Of a stretch of DNA of 64,000 nucleotides, positions 1-8,147 are shown in pieces; position 1 is the first letter of the stretch; every line of letters starts with the position of its first letter. The DNA comes from Flemingiibacterium sp045649205. Lineage in GTDB: Bacteria > Bacillota > Clostridia > Oscillospirales > CAG-272. Both the position numbers and the translations under genes were made by a program. The stretch is taken from NCBI GenBank assembly GCA_045649205.1, contig JAZRPJ010000187.1, positions 33,052 through 97,051 of the forward strand, in the 5' to 3' direction. Under the pieces are notes generated by a model. That model had not been told where the DNA came from. It worked only from the letters and a program-made list of their open reading frames with translations, and searched no databases.

Positions 1-1
1 A

Positions 2-418
2 ATTGTTTTTGTAATCGACAGCATCCTTCTTTTCCTTTGCGGCATTAATTTTTATTTCTATGGAATGTTCGCAGGCGAAAATATTATAGCCTATCTTCTT
101 CAAGGGTTAATGATAGTTATTTTCCTCATTTTCCTTCTTATGCATTCCTACATTTACACCTTGCTTGTATCCTACGAAAAAATGTCAATCCGTGACATTT
201 ACAAAAATTCGTTCATTCTCGCTATAGGTAAATTACCCGTAACCTTTTCTGCTGTTGCCATAAGCTCTCTTATCTGTGCTCTGGTTGCATATCTGTGCTT
301 CGGGCTTATCTATGCAATTATTATAGTAGGCGTAATTCTTTTTGCTTTTGTATCCTTTGTAAATATGTTCATAACATATCCTACTGTTGAAAAATATCTC
401 GGAAAAAGTAACAGCTAA
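2..418 (+). CDS. DUF624 (YesL-like) membrane protein, C-terminal part
   Basis: The reading frame is open to the left edge of the window, so the gene starts upstream and only its last ~138 codons are here. The visible protein has about four hydrophobic helices and a 'NSFILAIGKLP' segment after the second one, which resembles the repeated helix-hairpin pattern of the DUF624/YesL family. These are poorly characterised integral membrane proteins of Firmicutes, often near sugar-transport genes. Its stop codon is 11 bases before the next start and overlaps the Shine-Dalgarno of the flippase gene, so the two are probably co-transcribed. Family assignment is by pattern only. Confidence 0.6.
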   Translation: MVFVIDSILLFLCGINFYFYGMFAGENIIAYLLQGLMIVIFLIFLLMHSYIYTLLVSYEKMSIRDIYKNSFILAIGKLPVTFSAVAISSLICALVAYLCFGLIYAIIIVGVILFAFVSFVNMFITYPTVEKYLGKSNS

Positions 419-429
419 GGAGCAAATCC

Positions 430-1926
430 ATGAAAAAACAATCCTTTATCACAGGTGCATTTCTTCTTGCCGCGGCGACAGGTCTCGGCAAGATTTTTTC
501 CGCAATATTTAAAATACCCTTGGACAGGATCTTTCTTCACGCAGAAGGCATGGCTGTTTTCAATGGGGCGTATAACGTGTACATGTTCTTCTTTGCAGCA
601 GCAACCGCAGGCATTCCTCTGGCAATATCCCAGATGATAGCCGCTTCTGACACAAAGGACGAGGAGAACACCGTCATGTCAACAGCTTTGGTGTTCACGG
701 TGTCGGTATTGACAGTTGCAGCCCTTGTCATCTTTTTCTTTGCAGAGCCTATCGCAGACTTTATAGGGCTCAGCGAGTGTGCTCCTGCTTTCCGGGTAAT
801 TTCGCCCGCACTTTTTTTCTGTGGTATAACAGCGTCCCTCCGAGGCTATTTCCAGGGCAAAATGAACATGACCCCCTCGGCATTAAGCCAGGTTTCTGAC
901 TCTTTCGGCAGGCTTCTGGCAGGCTTCTCGGGAGCATTTCTTCTGCTGCATTCCCCTCTGTGGGCTACCTGTGCAGGCGCCACAAGCGGTGTTCCCTTCG
1001 GAGCAATGCTTTCTGCGCTTATTCTCATTGTTGCGGCGAAACAGTCTCATTTACATATAAAATACTCATTTTCGCTTAAACAGTTGAAAAGGTTGCTTGC
1101 AATTTCGTTGCCCATCACAATTACAGCCTCGCTCCACCCTATTTTCAATATGACGGACACATTCACAGTTGTTCCCACACTTAAAGCAGCCGCCTTTCCC
1201 TCTGCTCAGACTGCTTTCGGTTGTCTGTCCCGTGCGACAACGCTTTATGCTCTGCCTGTATCAATAGCCACTGCAGTGGCCGCAAGTGTGCTTCCGGCTG
1301 TGGCAGAGCACACAAAAAAAGGTGACAGTGAACACATTAACCGTGACGCATCCATGGCAATAAGGCTGGCGCTTGCAATTTCGTTGCCCTGTGCTGCGGG
1401 CTTTATGGCAATTCCTAAAGGTATACTTCACTTTTTGTTTGATAACAGCACCAACCACCTGTCATTGGTCTTCATCGCCCTTTCGGCGGTATTCCTTTCT
1501 GTGGGAGAGGTGATTGCCTGCATTCTTCAAGGAGCCGGCAAGGTGGGTTGCACGGTTATAACCGCAACAATTGCCATAGCTGTTAAAGCTGTATTTAACA
1601 TTATTTTTATACATTTATGGGGCATCAACGGTGCGGCAGTTTCAACGATGCTTTCCTACCTGGTATTCCTTGTGCTTCTTCTCGTTTCTTTGAGAAGGTT
1701 CACCCCCGTAAGACTTGGTTTTACGCCACATGCTTTAAAGCCGCTTCTGTGCGGTGTGCTTTGCTTTGCTGCAGCATATATGGTGTCGCTGCGCTTTTCC
1801 ACACTCATGTCCATAATTGCTGCCGCTCTGGTATATATTCCTGCAGTTTTTATTACGGGCTTTATTAAAATCGACGAAATAAATCAAATTTTTTCAGGTC
1901 ATAAAATTGAATATGACAGCCACTAA
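430..1926 (+). CDS. SpoVB-like polysaccharide/lipid flippase (MATE/MVF superfamily)
   Basis: This 498-residue protein is almost entirely hydrophobic, with about 14 predicted helices, the size and layout of the MOP/MVF flippases (SpoVB, MurJ, Wzx). The N-terminal 'GAFLLAAATGLGKIFSAIFKIPL' region (residues 9-31) matches the start of SpoVB-type proteins, which are thought to move lipid-linked peptidoglycan precursors across the membrane during spore cortex or cell-wall synthesis. A GGAG lies 8 bases before the ATG. It follows the DUF624 gene closely. A general MurJ-like role in vegetative cells cannot be excluded, because Clostridia often carry several paralogues. Confidence 0.8.
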   Translation: MKKQSFITGAFLLAAATGLGKIFSAIFKIPLDRIFLHAEGMAVFNGAYNVYMFFFAAATAGIPLAISQMIAASDTKDEENTVMSTALVFTVSVLTVAALVIFFFAEPIADFIGLSECAPAFRVISPALFFCGITASLRGYFQGKMNMTPSALSQVSDSFGRLLAGFSGAFLLLHSPLWATCAGATSGVPFGAMLSALILIVAAKQSHLHIKYSFSLKQLKRLLAISLPITITASLHPIFNMTDTFTVVPTLKAAAFPSAQTAFGCLSRATTLYALPVSIATAVAASVLPAVAEHTKKGDSEHINRDASMAIRLALAISLPCAAGFMAIPKGILHFLFDNSTNHLSLVFIALSAVFLSVGEVIACILQGAGKVGCTVITATIAIAVKAVFNIIFIHLWGINGAAVSTMLSYLVFLVLLLVSLRRFTPVRLGFTPHALKPLLCGVLCFAAAYMVSLRFSTLMSIIAAALVYIPAVFITGFIKIDEINQIFSGHKIEYDSH

Positions 1927-2015
1927 AACCCGATATTACTAGGTTTCAGCCATTTGAAAATGCGACTAAATCCTCCATAATTCTTCAAAAATTATCAAAT
2001 TTTTTCAAAAACATC

Positions 2016-2044
2016 TTGTGCTACTCTACTTTTTTTGGTACAAT
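2016..2044 (+). promoter_or_regulatory. SigA-type promoter of the HU gene
   Basis: TTGTGC (2016-2021) and TACAAT (2039-2044) are separated by exactly 17 bases, about 43 bases upstream of the HU start codon. The match is direct; activity is inferred. Confidence 0.6.
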
Positions 2045-2086
2045 TATAGCCAAGAAAGCATAATATTTGCATGGAGGAGAAATTTT

Positions 2087-2359
2087 ATGAATAAGGCAAC
2101 ACTTATTGCTAAGGTCGCTCAGGCCAAGGGGATGTCGAAAAAAGAGACAGAAGAAATCTTCAACGCTTTTCTTGACACAATTGTTGATACAGTAAACAAC
2201 GGTGAAAAGGTACAGATTGTGGGCTTCGGTACATTTGAAGTTAAAACACGTGCAGGTAGAATCTGTAAGGTTCCCGGCACAAATGTGGAAGTAACTGTTC
2301 CCGATTCCAAAATTCCCACATTCAAGGCAGGCAAAGTATTTAAAGAAAAGGTAAGATAA
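2087..2359 (+). CDS. hup: HU family DNA-binding protein
   Basis: The product is a 90-residue histone-like HU protein that binds and bends DNA as a dimer and compacts the nucleoid. It begins MNKATLIAKVAQ and carries the HU signature 'VGFGTFEVKTRAGR' before the beta-arm; 'PGTNVEVTVPDSKIPTFKAGK' is the DNA-binding arm and its return. A longer frame starts upstream, but GGAGG at 2073-2077 sets the ATG at 2087. The gene is monocistronic, with its own promoter upstream and an intrinsic terminator directly after the stop. Confidence 0.95.
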   Translation: MNKATLIAKVAQAKGMSKKETEEIFNAFLDTIVDTVNNGEKVQIVGFGTFEVKTRAGRICKVPGTNVEVTVPDSKIPTFKAGKVFKEKVR

Positions 2360-2361
2360 AT

Positions 2362-2391
2362 AAAAAAGGAAGGTTGTACCTTCCTTTTTTT
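2362..2391 (+). terminator. Intrinsic terminator of the HU gene
   Basis: A 7-bp stem GGAAGGT/ACCTTCC (2368-2374 with 2378-2384) with a 3-base loop is preceded by A-rich sequence and followed by a run of seven T residues. Confidence 0.85.
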
Positions 2392-2442
2392 GTTGCGTTC
2401 ATATTTTTCTTGGCACAGGTGCAAGCCTACTGCTTTTTTTGT

Positions 2443-3759
2443 TTACACCGCAAGAGTTCCCGTTTCCGATTCGATTAAAATAAACAGTCTCTCCTCGGCA
2501 CCGGTTTGTGTATTTACATAAATAAGGCACCGTCTGTCCTCAACTTTGCCTTCAATCTGCCAACAGAAATGCTCGCTGCCGCCGTCTGAGGGAATAACCG
2601 CAAGAGAGCTTGAGAGAATTTCCACATGGCTGTTAACCTTGCTTTTTGCCGTCTCTTCACTTACTTTTATATGGGGAATATCTCTTTTTGTGTGGTGCAT
2701 AAGATAACCCCTTGTTTCGCAGCCCACAACCTCGCAGGTGTCAAGGGCAACCTTCACCTTCACAAGGTCAGGATAGAGAGTGTAACCGTTTTGCACCGCA
2801 GCATAGTTAATGACAGCCACGTCAGACACAATCTCATAGTAGCTTTCCTTCATGTCCTTGAAGCCCTGCTTTTCCAGAAACATTGTTGCTGTGAGCTTTG
2901 CATCACTCATGGTATATTTCGCCTGGGCAACATCACGGTCATTGAGGTAAGACAGAAGATATCCGCCCTGCTTTGTTATAACAACGCTGCTCTGACCGTT
3001 CTCGTGGTAAAAATAGTATGCAGGGACATTTCCCGCTTCCTCGGAGTAGAGAAAGTCACTTTGTCCGGTAATTTCCTTAACCTTTTCCAGGGCTGTTTCC
3101 GGGCTTACATCCTTCATTCCCTCCAGAAACAAAGGTTTTGTGTCTGTCAGATGCGACGAAAACGGACCATCGTAAATAAGTGCAGGATAGTCGTGAAGCC
3201 CTGTTTCCAATTCTCCCAGAGCCTTATCAATTCCGCTTGGCGCAGCACCTTGTGCACTGCGGCTTATGTCAAGCTCGCCGTTATACAGTGCCTCCAGGTC
3301 AGAATCCAGGCTTTCAGCAACGGTCTGTGCATATTTTTCCAAAGAAACCAGGTTCTGATACTCCTCCTCAGAAACACCCTCCCCTTGAAGCATTTTAAAG
3401 GAAAGTGTGTAGGCGTAATTTCCTACCTGATTGAGAAACTCGCCAAGATGCTCCAATGGCTCTGTCTGAAGCGGCAGCATGGCAAGGTTTGACGACGCCA
3501 TGGATGCCTGGCGGTAAATTTCGCCCGACAGCCTGAGCATCTGCCCGGGGTCATTTACAAACTTACTTTTTTCAAGCCCGAGCTGCAAGTCGTCAACATA
3601 CTGCACTACCTCGGTAAAGCATCTCTGGTAGTCCATTTTAATTTCCCGCTTTGCCCTTTCAAGCTCCATATCCCTGTTTATGCCCCAGATGAGAGCTAAA
3701 ATCAGCAGCAGTCCTACCGCTCCCATAAGTATTCCCGATGTTTTAAATCTCTCTCTCAC
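2443..3759 (-). CDS. ypeB: Germination protein YpeB
   Basis: This 438-residue protein has an N-terminal membrane anchor (about residues 9-26), a helical region rich in charged residues, and C-terminal repeats that look like PepSY-type domains, the arrangement of YpeB. In Bacillus, YpeB sits in the spore inner membrane/cortex and is needed to localise and stabilise the cortex-lytic enzyme SleB during germination. The usual neighbour sleB is absent: the gene is alone and convergent with hup. A short SleB-type hydrolase without a peptidoglycan-binding domain lies at 61547-62359, far away. No other family fits as well. Confidence 0.85.
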   Translation of the reverse strand: MRERFKTSGILMGAVGLLLILALIWGINRDMELERAKREIKMDYQRCFTEVVQYVDDLQLGLEKSKFVNDPGQMLRLSGEIYRQASMASSNLAMLPLQTEPLEHLGEFLNQVGNYAYTLSFKMLQGEGVSEEEYQNLVSLEKYAQTVAESLDSDLEALYNGELDISRSAQGAAPSGIDKALGELETGLHDYPALIYDGPFSSHLTDTKPLFLEGMKDVSPETALEKVKEITGQSDFLYSEEAGNVPAYYFYHENGQSSVVITKQGGYLLSYLNDRDVAQAKYTMSDAKLTATMFLEKQGFKDMKESYYEIVSDVAVINYAAVQNGYTLYPDLVKVKVALDTCEVVGCETRGYLMHHTKRDIPHIKVSEETAKSKVNSHVEILSSSLAVIPSDGGSEHFCWQIEGKVEDRRCLIYVNTQTGAEERLFILIESETGTLAV

Positions 3760-3878
3760 GTTAATTCTCCTTAAGAAATTCTTATATCGGTATTTTATCT
3801 TTTTTGTAAACTTTTTATACTTTTCATTTACTTTTTTATCCTTTTGGTATACTATCTACTTGTCAGGAGGTGTTCTGT

Positions 3879-4973
3879 ATGAGCAAAAAATGGCTTAAGG
3901 CAGAGAGTATTGCAAAAAAAATTCTTATATCTGCCGTCCTTTCGGGTGCGGCAATACTTTTATTTATATGTATTCCCAGAATTCTGAGTCTGCTTCTGCC
4001 CTTTGTTATTGCATACATCATTTCTCTTATCGCCTCTCCCCTTACCCATGTTTTTGAAAAAATAAAGCTACCCAGAGCTTTGAGCGCCATAACTGCAATT
4101 TTGTTCGTTGCGGCGGCTCTGTTCGGAGTTTCGGCATTGATTATCAGTAAGCTTATAGGCGAGCTTTACGACTTTTCTGTGCATTTGCCAGAGCTTCTGG
4201 CCTCAATGGAGGGCACGCTGTCGAGCTTAAGAATTGCCGCTGTAGACATTTTTGCAATTTTGCCCGACATTTTTAAAGGTATTGATACGCCAAGCGTTCT
4301 CAACAGCCTGAAAGATTCACTTTCAACACTTTCCGCCACTACTGTGGAGGCAATTTCAAGTGCCACAATTAACGGTGTGAAGCACATTCCCGGAATACTG
4401 ATAGCATTTGTGTTTTCAATTCTGGCATCATACTTCCTTATCCGTGATAAAAAAATAGTAAAAGCAAATATTGCATCGGCGCTGGGCGAGAACCTCTCGG
4501 GTAAAATCAGGGAAATCAAAGCATATCTTTCCGAGGCTGTCTTTGCCTATATAAAAGCGCAGAGCATTCTTATGAGCATAACTTTTGCTGAGGTTTTTAT
4601 AGCACTGTCAATTCTTAAAGTAAACTACAGCTTCCTGTTCGCTCTTATCATAGCCTTGATTGACGCTATTCCCGTGTTCGGAACAGGCACCGTGCTCATT
4701 CCCTGGTCAATTTACCACCTCATAACAGGCAATTTTACCATGGCGCTTTCACTTTTAGCACTTTACGCAGTCTGTCTTGTTGTGCGCCAGTTCTTGGAGC
4801 CGAAAATTCTGTCAACGCAGATTGGCATTCATCCGCTGCTGACACTTCTTTCCATGTACATCGGCTACAGACTGATAGGTATTTTCGGCATGATTTTAGG
4901 CCCCCTCACCGCACTTGTTACAAAAAATATTTTTAAAAAATACAACGAAAGTCACACAAAAACACCCGAGTAA
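3879..4973 (+). CDS. ytvI: YtvI-type AI-2E family transporter (sporulation integral membrane protein)
   Basis: A 364-residue membrane protein with about eight helices and the AI-2E/PerM family layout: paired N-terminal helices, a soluble segment after helix 3, and a helical C-terminal half ending 'YIGYRLIGIFGMILGPL'. The 'LIDAIPVFGTGTVLIPW' segment is typical of the YtvI subgroup, which is under sporulation control in Bacillus. Substrate unknown. An upstream GTG at 3870 overlaps the AGGAGG (3865-3870), so the ATG at 3879 with 8-base spacing is the likely start. The stop lies in the loop of a terminator shared with the convergent protease gene. Confidence 0.8.
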   Translation: MSKKWLKAESIAKKILISAVLSGAAILLFICIPRILSLLLPFVIAYIISLIASPLTHVFEKIKLPRALSAITAILFVAAALFGVSALIISKLIGELYDFSVHLPELLASMEGTLSSLRIAAVDIFAILPDIFKGIDTPSVLNSLKDSLSTLSATTVEAISSATINGVKHIPGILIAFVFSILASYFLIRDKKIVKANIASALGENLSGKIREIKAYLSEAVFAYIKAQSILMSITFAEVFIALSILKVNYSFLFALIIALIDAIPVFGTGTVLIPWSIYHLITGNFTMALSLLALYAVCLVVRQFLEPKILSTQIGIHPLLTLLSMYIGYRLIGIFGMILGPLTALVTKNIFKKYNESHTKTPE

Positions 4974-4990
4974 ATCACTCGGGTGTTTTA
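4958..4990. terminator. Bidirectional terminator containing both convergent stop codons
   Basis: A 10-bp perfect stem (4961-4970 with 4978-4987) with A-tracts on the left and T-tract on the right can end transcription on both strands. The 7-base loop holds TAA of the plus gene (4971-4973) and TGA of the minus gene (4975-4977). Confidence 0.85.
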
Positions 4991-5775
4991 AATTTTTCAA
5001 CTATTTCTTCGCATTTGCCCTTTCTCAGAAGAAAAAGTGCAAGCATGGACAGAACGAAAAACGGGGTAAGATTAAACAGGGTTATTTCTCCGATTGCATC
5101 TGCTGCCGAACCGTTATTCAATGTAAAGCTTGCTCCGAAAAGACTTGCCGCATCTGCAAGGGTATGCATGATAATAAGCGCCCACAAGCTTCCGCCACGA
5201 AGATACACCGCAGCAAAGTAAAAGCCTGCCCCCATTGCCACAACGGACTGTATTACAACACTAAAAGGGTCTATGTCCAGCAAAAGGTTTACCAGATGCA
5301 TCAGCCCGAACATAACGCCGGATGCCATCACCGTGATATAAATGCCTTTTTTATCCTTTATATATTTTTTCGCAATGTTGTTTACTACAACCCCACGGAA
5401 TATGCTTTCTTCGCGGAAGCCTATTCCAAAAAGAGTAACAACCCCAAGAGCTATTCCCACAGGTGTTCTCCATACGGTTTCCTCAGAGAAAAAGGCTTCT
5501 GCAAACATGATAATGAAAAGAAACACCTGGCTTCCCAGCATGTATCCGCCTGCACCAAAGGTTTTTAGCATTGAACCATTTTTATAAACCGCCAAATCAG
5601 AAAAGGCGAGCACAAATAAAAATGGTATCAGAATATGTACGGTTTCATATGCAAAAAGCGACAAAACTCCATCTCCGAATATCCAGAGATTACCCACAAG
5701 TCTTATCAGGATTAAAAATACCACCGATATAACCGCCGATGAAATTATCGGGAATTTTTTTACAACTATTTTCAT
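4975..5775 (-). CDS. CPBP family intramembrane glutamic protease
   Basis: This 266-residue multi-helix protein carries the CPBP (Abi/CAAX protease-like) motifs: EExxxR in 'FREESIFRGV' around residue 142, a downstream FGLMH (about residue 177), and a later 'IIMHTLAD'. These supply the catalytic glutamate pair and histidines of the membrane-embedded active site. Bacterial members process or degrade membrane substrates, and some give bacteriocin self-immunity; no bacteriocin genes are seen here. It is convergent with ytvI and shares its terminator. A second unrelated-length CPBP gene lies at 34520-35446. Confidence 0.85.
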   Translation of the reverse strand: MKIVVKKFPIISSAVISVVFLILIRLVGNLWIFGDGVLSLFAYETVHILIPFLFVLAFSDLAVYKNGSMLKTFGAGGYMLGSQVFLFIIMFAEAFFSEETVWRTPVGIALGVVTLFGIGFREESIFRGVVVNNIAKKYIKDKKGIYITVMASGVMFGLMHLVNLLLDIDPFSVVIQSVVAMGAGFYFAAVYLRGGSLWALIIMHTLADAASLFGASFTLNNGSAADAIGEITLFNLTPFFVLSMLALFLLRKGKCEEIVEKFKTPE

Positions 5776-5850
5776 GTCTACATCTCCTTAACATTATTAT
5801 ACAGAAGGGCAATTTTCTTGTCAAGCAGGGCTTTTTTCAGCATTTTTCTG

Positions 5851-5879
5851 TTGAAATCCCGCTTTTTATATGGTATTAT
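5851..5879 (+). promoter_or_regulatory. SigA-type promoter of the SLH gene pair
   Basis: TTGAAA (5851-5856) and TATTAT (5874-5879) are 17 bases apart, 57 bases before the SLH start codon. Confidence 0.55.
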
Positions 5880-5935
5880 ATAAATGAGTAATTATGTAGA
5901 TAATTTCTTCAAATATATTAATGAGGTGAAAAACC

Positions 5936-7426
5936 ATGAAAAGGAGAATCGCACTGCTTACAGCATTCTTTGTGCTTATATCTGCACTGTCCGCTTTTGC
6001 CGCAGGCTTTGCCGATATGCCAAAGGAAGACAGTAAGTTTTTCAAAGCATTTGAATATGCTCTCAACAAAAAGCTTATCTCAGGCGACGGCACAAAGCTT
6101 AATCCCGACAGCTTGATTACATATGCCGAAGCTTTAACCATTATTTCGCGTGTTAAACCCTTTGAATGTGAAGAAACAGATGTTACAGCCTTTGGCATAT
6201 CGAAGGATAAGTGGTATTACACCACTGTTGCAAAGGCATACACCTTAGGCTATATTAAGCCTGATGCGCACGGTGCAATCAATGCAGAGGGTTATGTGCC
6301 CAAAGGCGCCGCGTATTCCATGATTGCTACATTGTTCAACAAGGTGCCCTCACCCGTTGCTGATAACAGTTCGTGCACAAGAGCAGACTTTGTGTGGGAA
6401 ATTTATTTCCAGGCACCTGACGGTTATCAGGCAAGTATGCAGACACCTACTGAACCTTCCACACAAATTGCAACAGAAGAAGCAACCGAAGCTAACACAG
6501 AGTTTTCTGACCTCCGCGCCAAGAAAGCTCAGGAGGATATGCAGGTTGCGTTGGGTATACGTGCAGACGGTTCCAGCTATGTAACAAAAGCTGTTTACAC
6601 CGACAGCTCCCAGACAGACTGGGCAAGTGGCAAAATAACAGGTGGTTCTTCTTCAAGCCGCCCCTCCGGTGGCTCCTCTTCAAACCGTCCTTCAGGCGGA
6701 AACGATGATGACGACGATGAGGAAGAAGAAACACAGGCTCCTACAGAAGCTCCTACAGAGCCCGATGATAACGAAGAAGAAACACAGGCTCCTACAGAGC
6801 CTCCCACTGAGATAGAAACACCCGAGCCCACTTACGGCGAATATGACGGACCTATTGACAACGACAAGGATAATGTTATAGACGATCCCTTCGACGACGG
6901 TTGGAGACCCCCGGGATGGGTTGGCGGCGAAGACGATGATGACGATTCCGACAGCGGCTCCGACAGCGGCTCCAATGGCGGTTGGGATGCTGAAGACGAT
7001 GACTTCAACATTAATGACGACGATGACCCCGATTACCAGCCCGAGACCGAAACAGAGACTGAAACAGAGACCGAAACGGAGACTGAAACTGAAACTGAAA
7101 CAGAGACAGAAACTGAAACTGAAACCGAAACGGAGACTGAAACAGAGACTGAAACAGAGACTGAAACAGAAACCGAAACCGAAACAGAAACAGAAACAGA
7201 AACTGAGACTGAAACTGAAACAGAGACTGAGACAGAGACCGAAACTGAAACAGAGACTGAAACTGAAACTGAAACAGAAACTGAGACAGACGAAGTTCCT
7301 TCAACAGAGCCCGAAGAGGAAGCCGGTGACACCACAGAAGAAGATAACTCCGATAATAAGGATGAGGACGACAGTGTTTCCAGCTTGCTTGCACTATTCT
7401 TTTCAAAGGAATGGTGGTTTAGTTGA
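5936..7426 (+). CDS. Secreted SLH-domain protein with Glu-Thr repeat stalk
   Basis: Residues 1-22 form a signal peptide (KRR, hydrophobic core, AFAAG cleavage region). Residues ~24-145 contain two S-layer-homology-like units (start 'FADMPKEDSKFFKAF', then 'DKWYYTTVAKAYTLGYI'), which normally bind secondary cell-wall polymers. The remainder is low-complexity: Ser/Gly/Arg-rich, acidic stretches with repeated 'TQAPTE', and 41 uninterrupted Glu-Thr dipeptides, then an acidic tail ending WWFS. There is no LPXTG sorting signal. The protein is probably wall-attached through the SLH part with a long negatively charged, Thr-rich stalk that could be glycosylated; the function is not known. GAGGTG precedes the ATG. 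Its TGA stop overlaps the TTG start of the next gene by four bases (TTGA). Confidence 0.75.
   Translation: MKRRIALLTAFFVLISALSAFAAGFADMPKEDSKFFKAFEYALNKKLISGDGTKLNPDSLITYAEALTIISRVKPFECEETDVTAFGISKDKWYYTTVAKAYTLGYIKPDAHGAINAEGYVPKGAAYSMIATLFNKVPSPVADNSSCTRADFVWEIYFQAPDGYQASMQTPTEPSTQIATEEATEANTEFSDLRAKKAQEDMQVALGIRADGSSYVTKAVYTDSSQTDWASGKITGGSSSSRPSGGSSSNRPSGGNDDDDDEEEETQAPTEAPTEPDDNEEETQAPTEPPTEIETPEPTYGEYDGPIDNDKDNVIDDPFDDGWRPPGWVGGEDDDDDSDSGSDSGSNGGWDAEDDDFNINDDDDPDYQPETETETETETETETETETETETETETETETETETETETETETETETETETETETETETETETETETETETETETETETETETDEVPSTEPEEEAGDTTEEDNSDNKDEDDSVSSLLALFFSKEWWFS
7043..7288 (+). repeat. (GAR ACN)41 coding repeat, Glu-Thr x41
   Basis: 246 bases encode 41 consecutive Glu-Thr pairs. 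Codons are mixed (GAA/GAG and ACA/ACT/ACC with no fixed unit), so the dipeptide is conserved while the DNA is not a clean microsatellite. The opposite strand reads as a long Ser-Val ORF, which is a shadow. Confidence 0.95.
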
Positions 7427-8121
7427 GAATAAAAGTTGCGGATTTTGTTTTTGAAATCGCCAACCGATATCCCTATTGCGAGCAATTTGTAAGTGAATAT
7501 ATCACCGACGAAGAGCCCGATTGCTATATTGAGGTAACTCCCGAGGTTTTAAACAAACGCAAGGCAAAGCTCGCCACAAACTATCCCATTCATTATGTGG
7601 AATTTCTTGAAATTTACCGCATGATATGCGACTATGTAATAGCGCACGGCGGGATACTTATGCATGGAGCAGTTATAGAATATGACTCTTGTGCATACAT
7701 GTTTACCGCTCCCTCAGGCACAGGCAAAACCACCCACATCCGCCAATGGAAAGAACTTTACGGCGATAAGGTAAGGATTATTAATGGCGACAAGCCTCTT
7801 ATCCGTTACCAAAACGGTGAGTTTATGGCATACGGAACACCCTGGTGCGGAAAGGAGCATTATAACATCAACGCAAAAGCTCCGCTTAAAGGTATTGTTC
7901 TTCTTTCTCGCGGAGAGGAAAACTCCATTGAAACGATAGATCCCCAAAAGTTTAACGAATTTTTATTAAAACAGGTATATCTGCCAAAAAGCCGAGAGGG
8001 AATTTTAAATGTACTGGACTTTGCAGACAGGCTTTTTTCTGCCGTTCCACTCTACAGCTTAAAATGCAACATTTCAACTGATGCAGCCCGCGTGGCTTGC
8101 GAAAAAATAAGAAAGCCTTGA
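7423..8121 (+). CDS. HPr kinase-like P-loop protein
   Basis: A 232-residue protein with a Walker A motif 'APSGTGKTTH' (about residues 92-101) following the hydrophobic strand and 'LMHGAVIE' segment typical of the HprK/PEPCK-like kinase fold, and a conserved 'GTPWCGKEHYN' region (about residues 138-148) seen in stand-alone HprK-like proteins of Clostridia. It lacks the N-terminal domain of true HprK and is too short to be one. Proteins of this type occur beside peptide or exopolysaccharide genes; substrates are unknown. It starts with TTG inside the SLH gene stop (4-base overlap), which implies translational coupling. A hairpin terminator follows. Confidence 0.7.
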   Translation: MRIKVADFVFEIANRYPYCEQFVSEYITDEEPDCYIEVTPEVLNKRKAKLATNYPIHYVEFLEIYRMICDYVIAHGGILMHGAVIEYDSCAYMFTAPSGTGKTTHIRQWKELYGDKVRIINGDKPLIRYQNGEFMAYGTPWCGKEHYNINAKAPLKGIVLLSRGEENSIETIDPQKFNEFLLKQVYLPKSREGILNVLDFADRLFSAVPLYSLKCNISTDAARVACEKIRKP

Positions 8122-8147
8122 AAGCTTAGCTTTCAAGGCTTTTTTTA
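8113..8147. terminator. Intrinsic terminator, probably bidirectional
   Basis: A 13-bp stem (8113-8125 with 8129-8141) with a TTA loop is followed by T7; the left flank is A-rich, so it can also serve the convergent lipoprotein gene. Confidence 0.85.

Noticed and set aside
2626..3492. Long plus-strand ORF (288 codons) opposite ypeB
   Set aside because: It is Cys/Phe/Val-rich with no domain, no RBS, and lies fully inside the well-supported ypeB on the other strand.
4975..5775. CPBP protease as a bacteriocin immunity gene
   Set aside because: No precursor peptide, exporter or maturation enzyme is adjacent; it is convergent with an unrelated transporter.
7043..7288. Possible CRISPR array or tandem DNA repeat
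   Set aside because: The period is six bases, continuous, in frame and without spacers; it is a coding repeat.
7011..7485. Antisense Ser-Val and Gln/Phe repeat ORFs across the Glu-Thr tract
   Set aside because: They are the complement of the (GAR ACN) repeat; no start signals and no function is expected.
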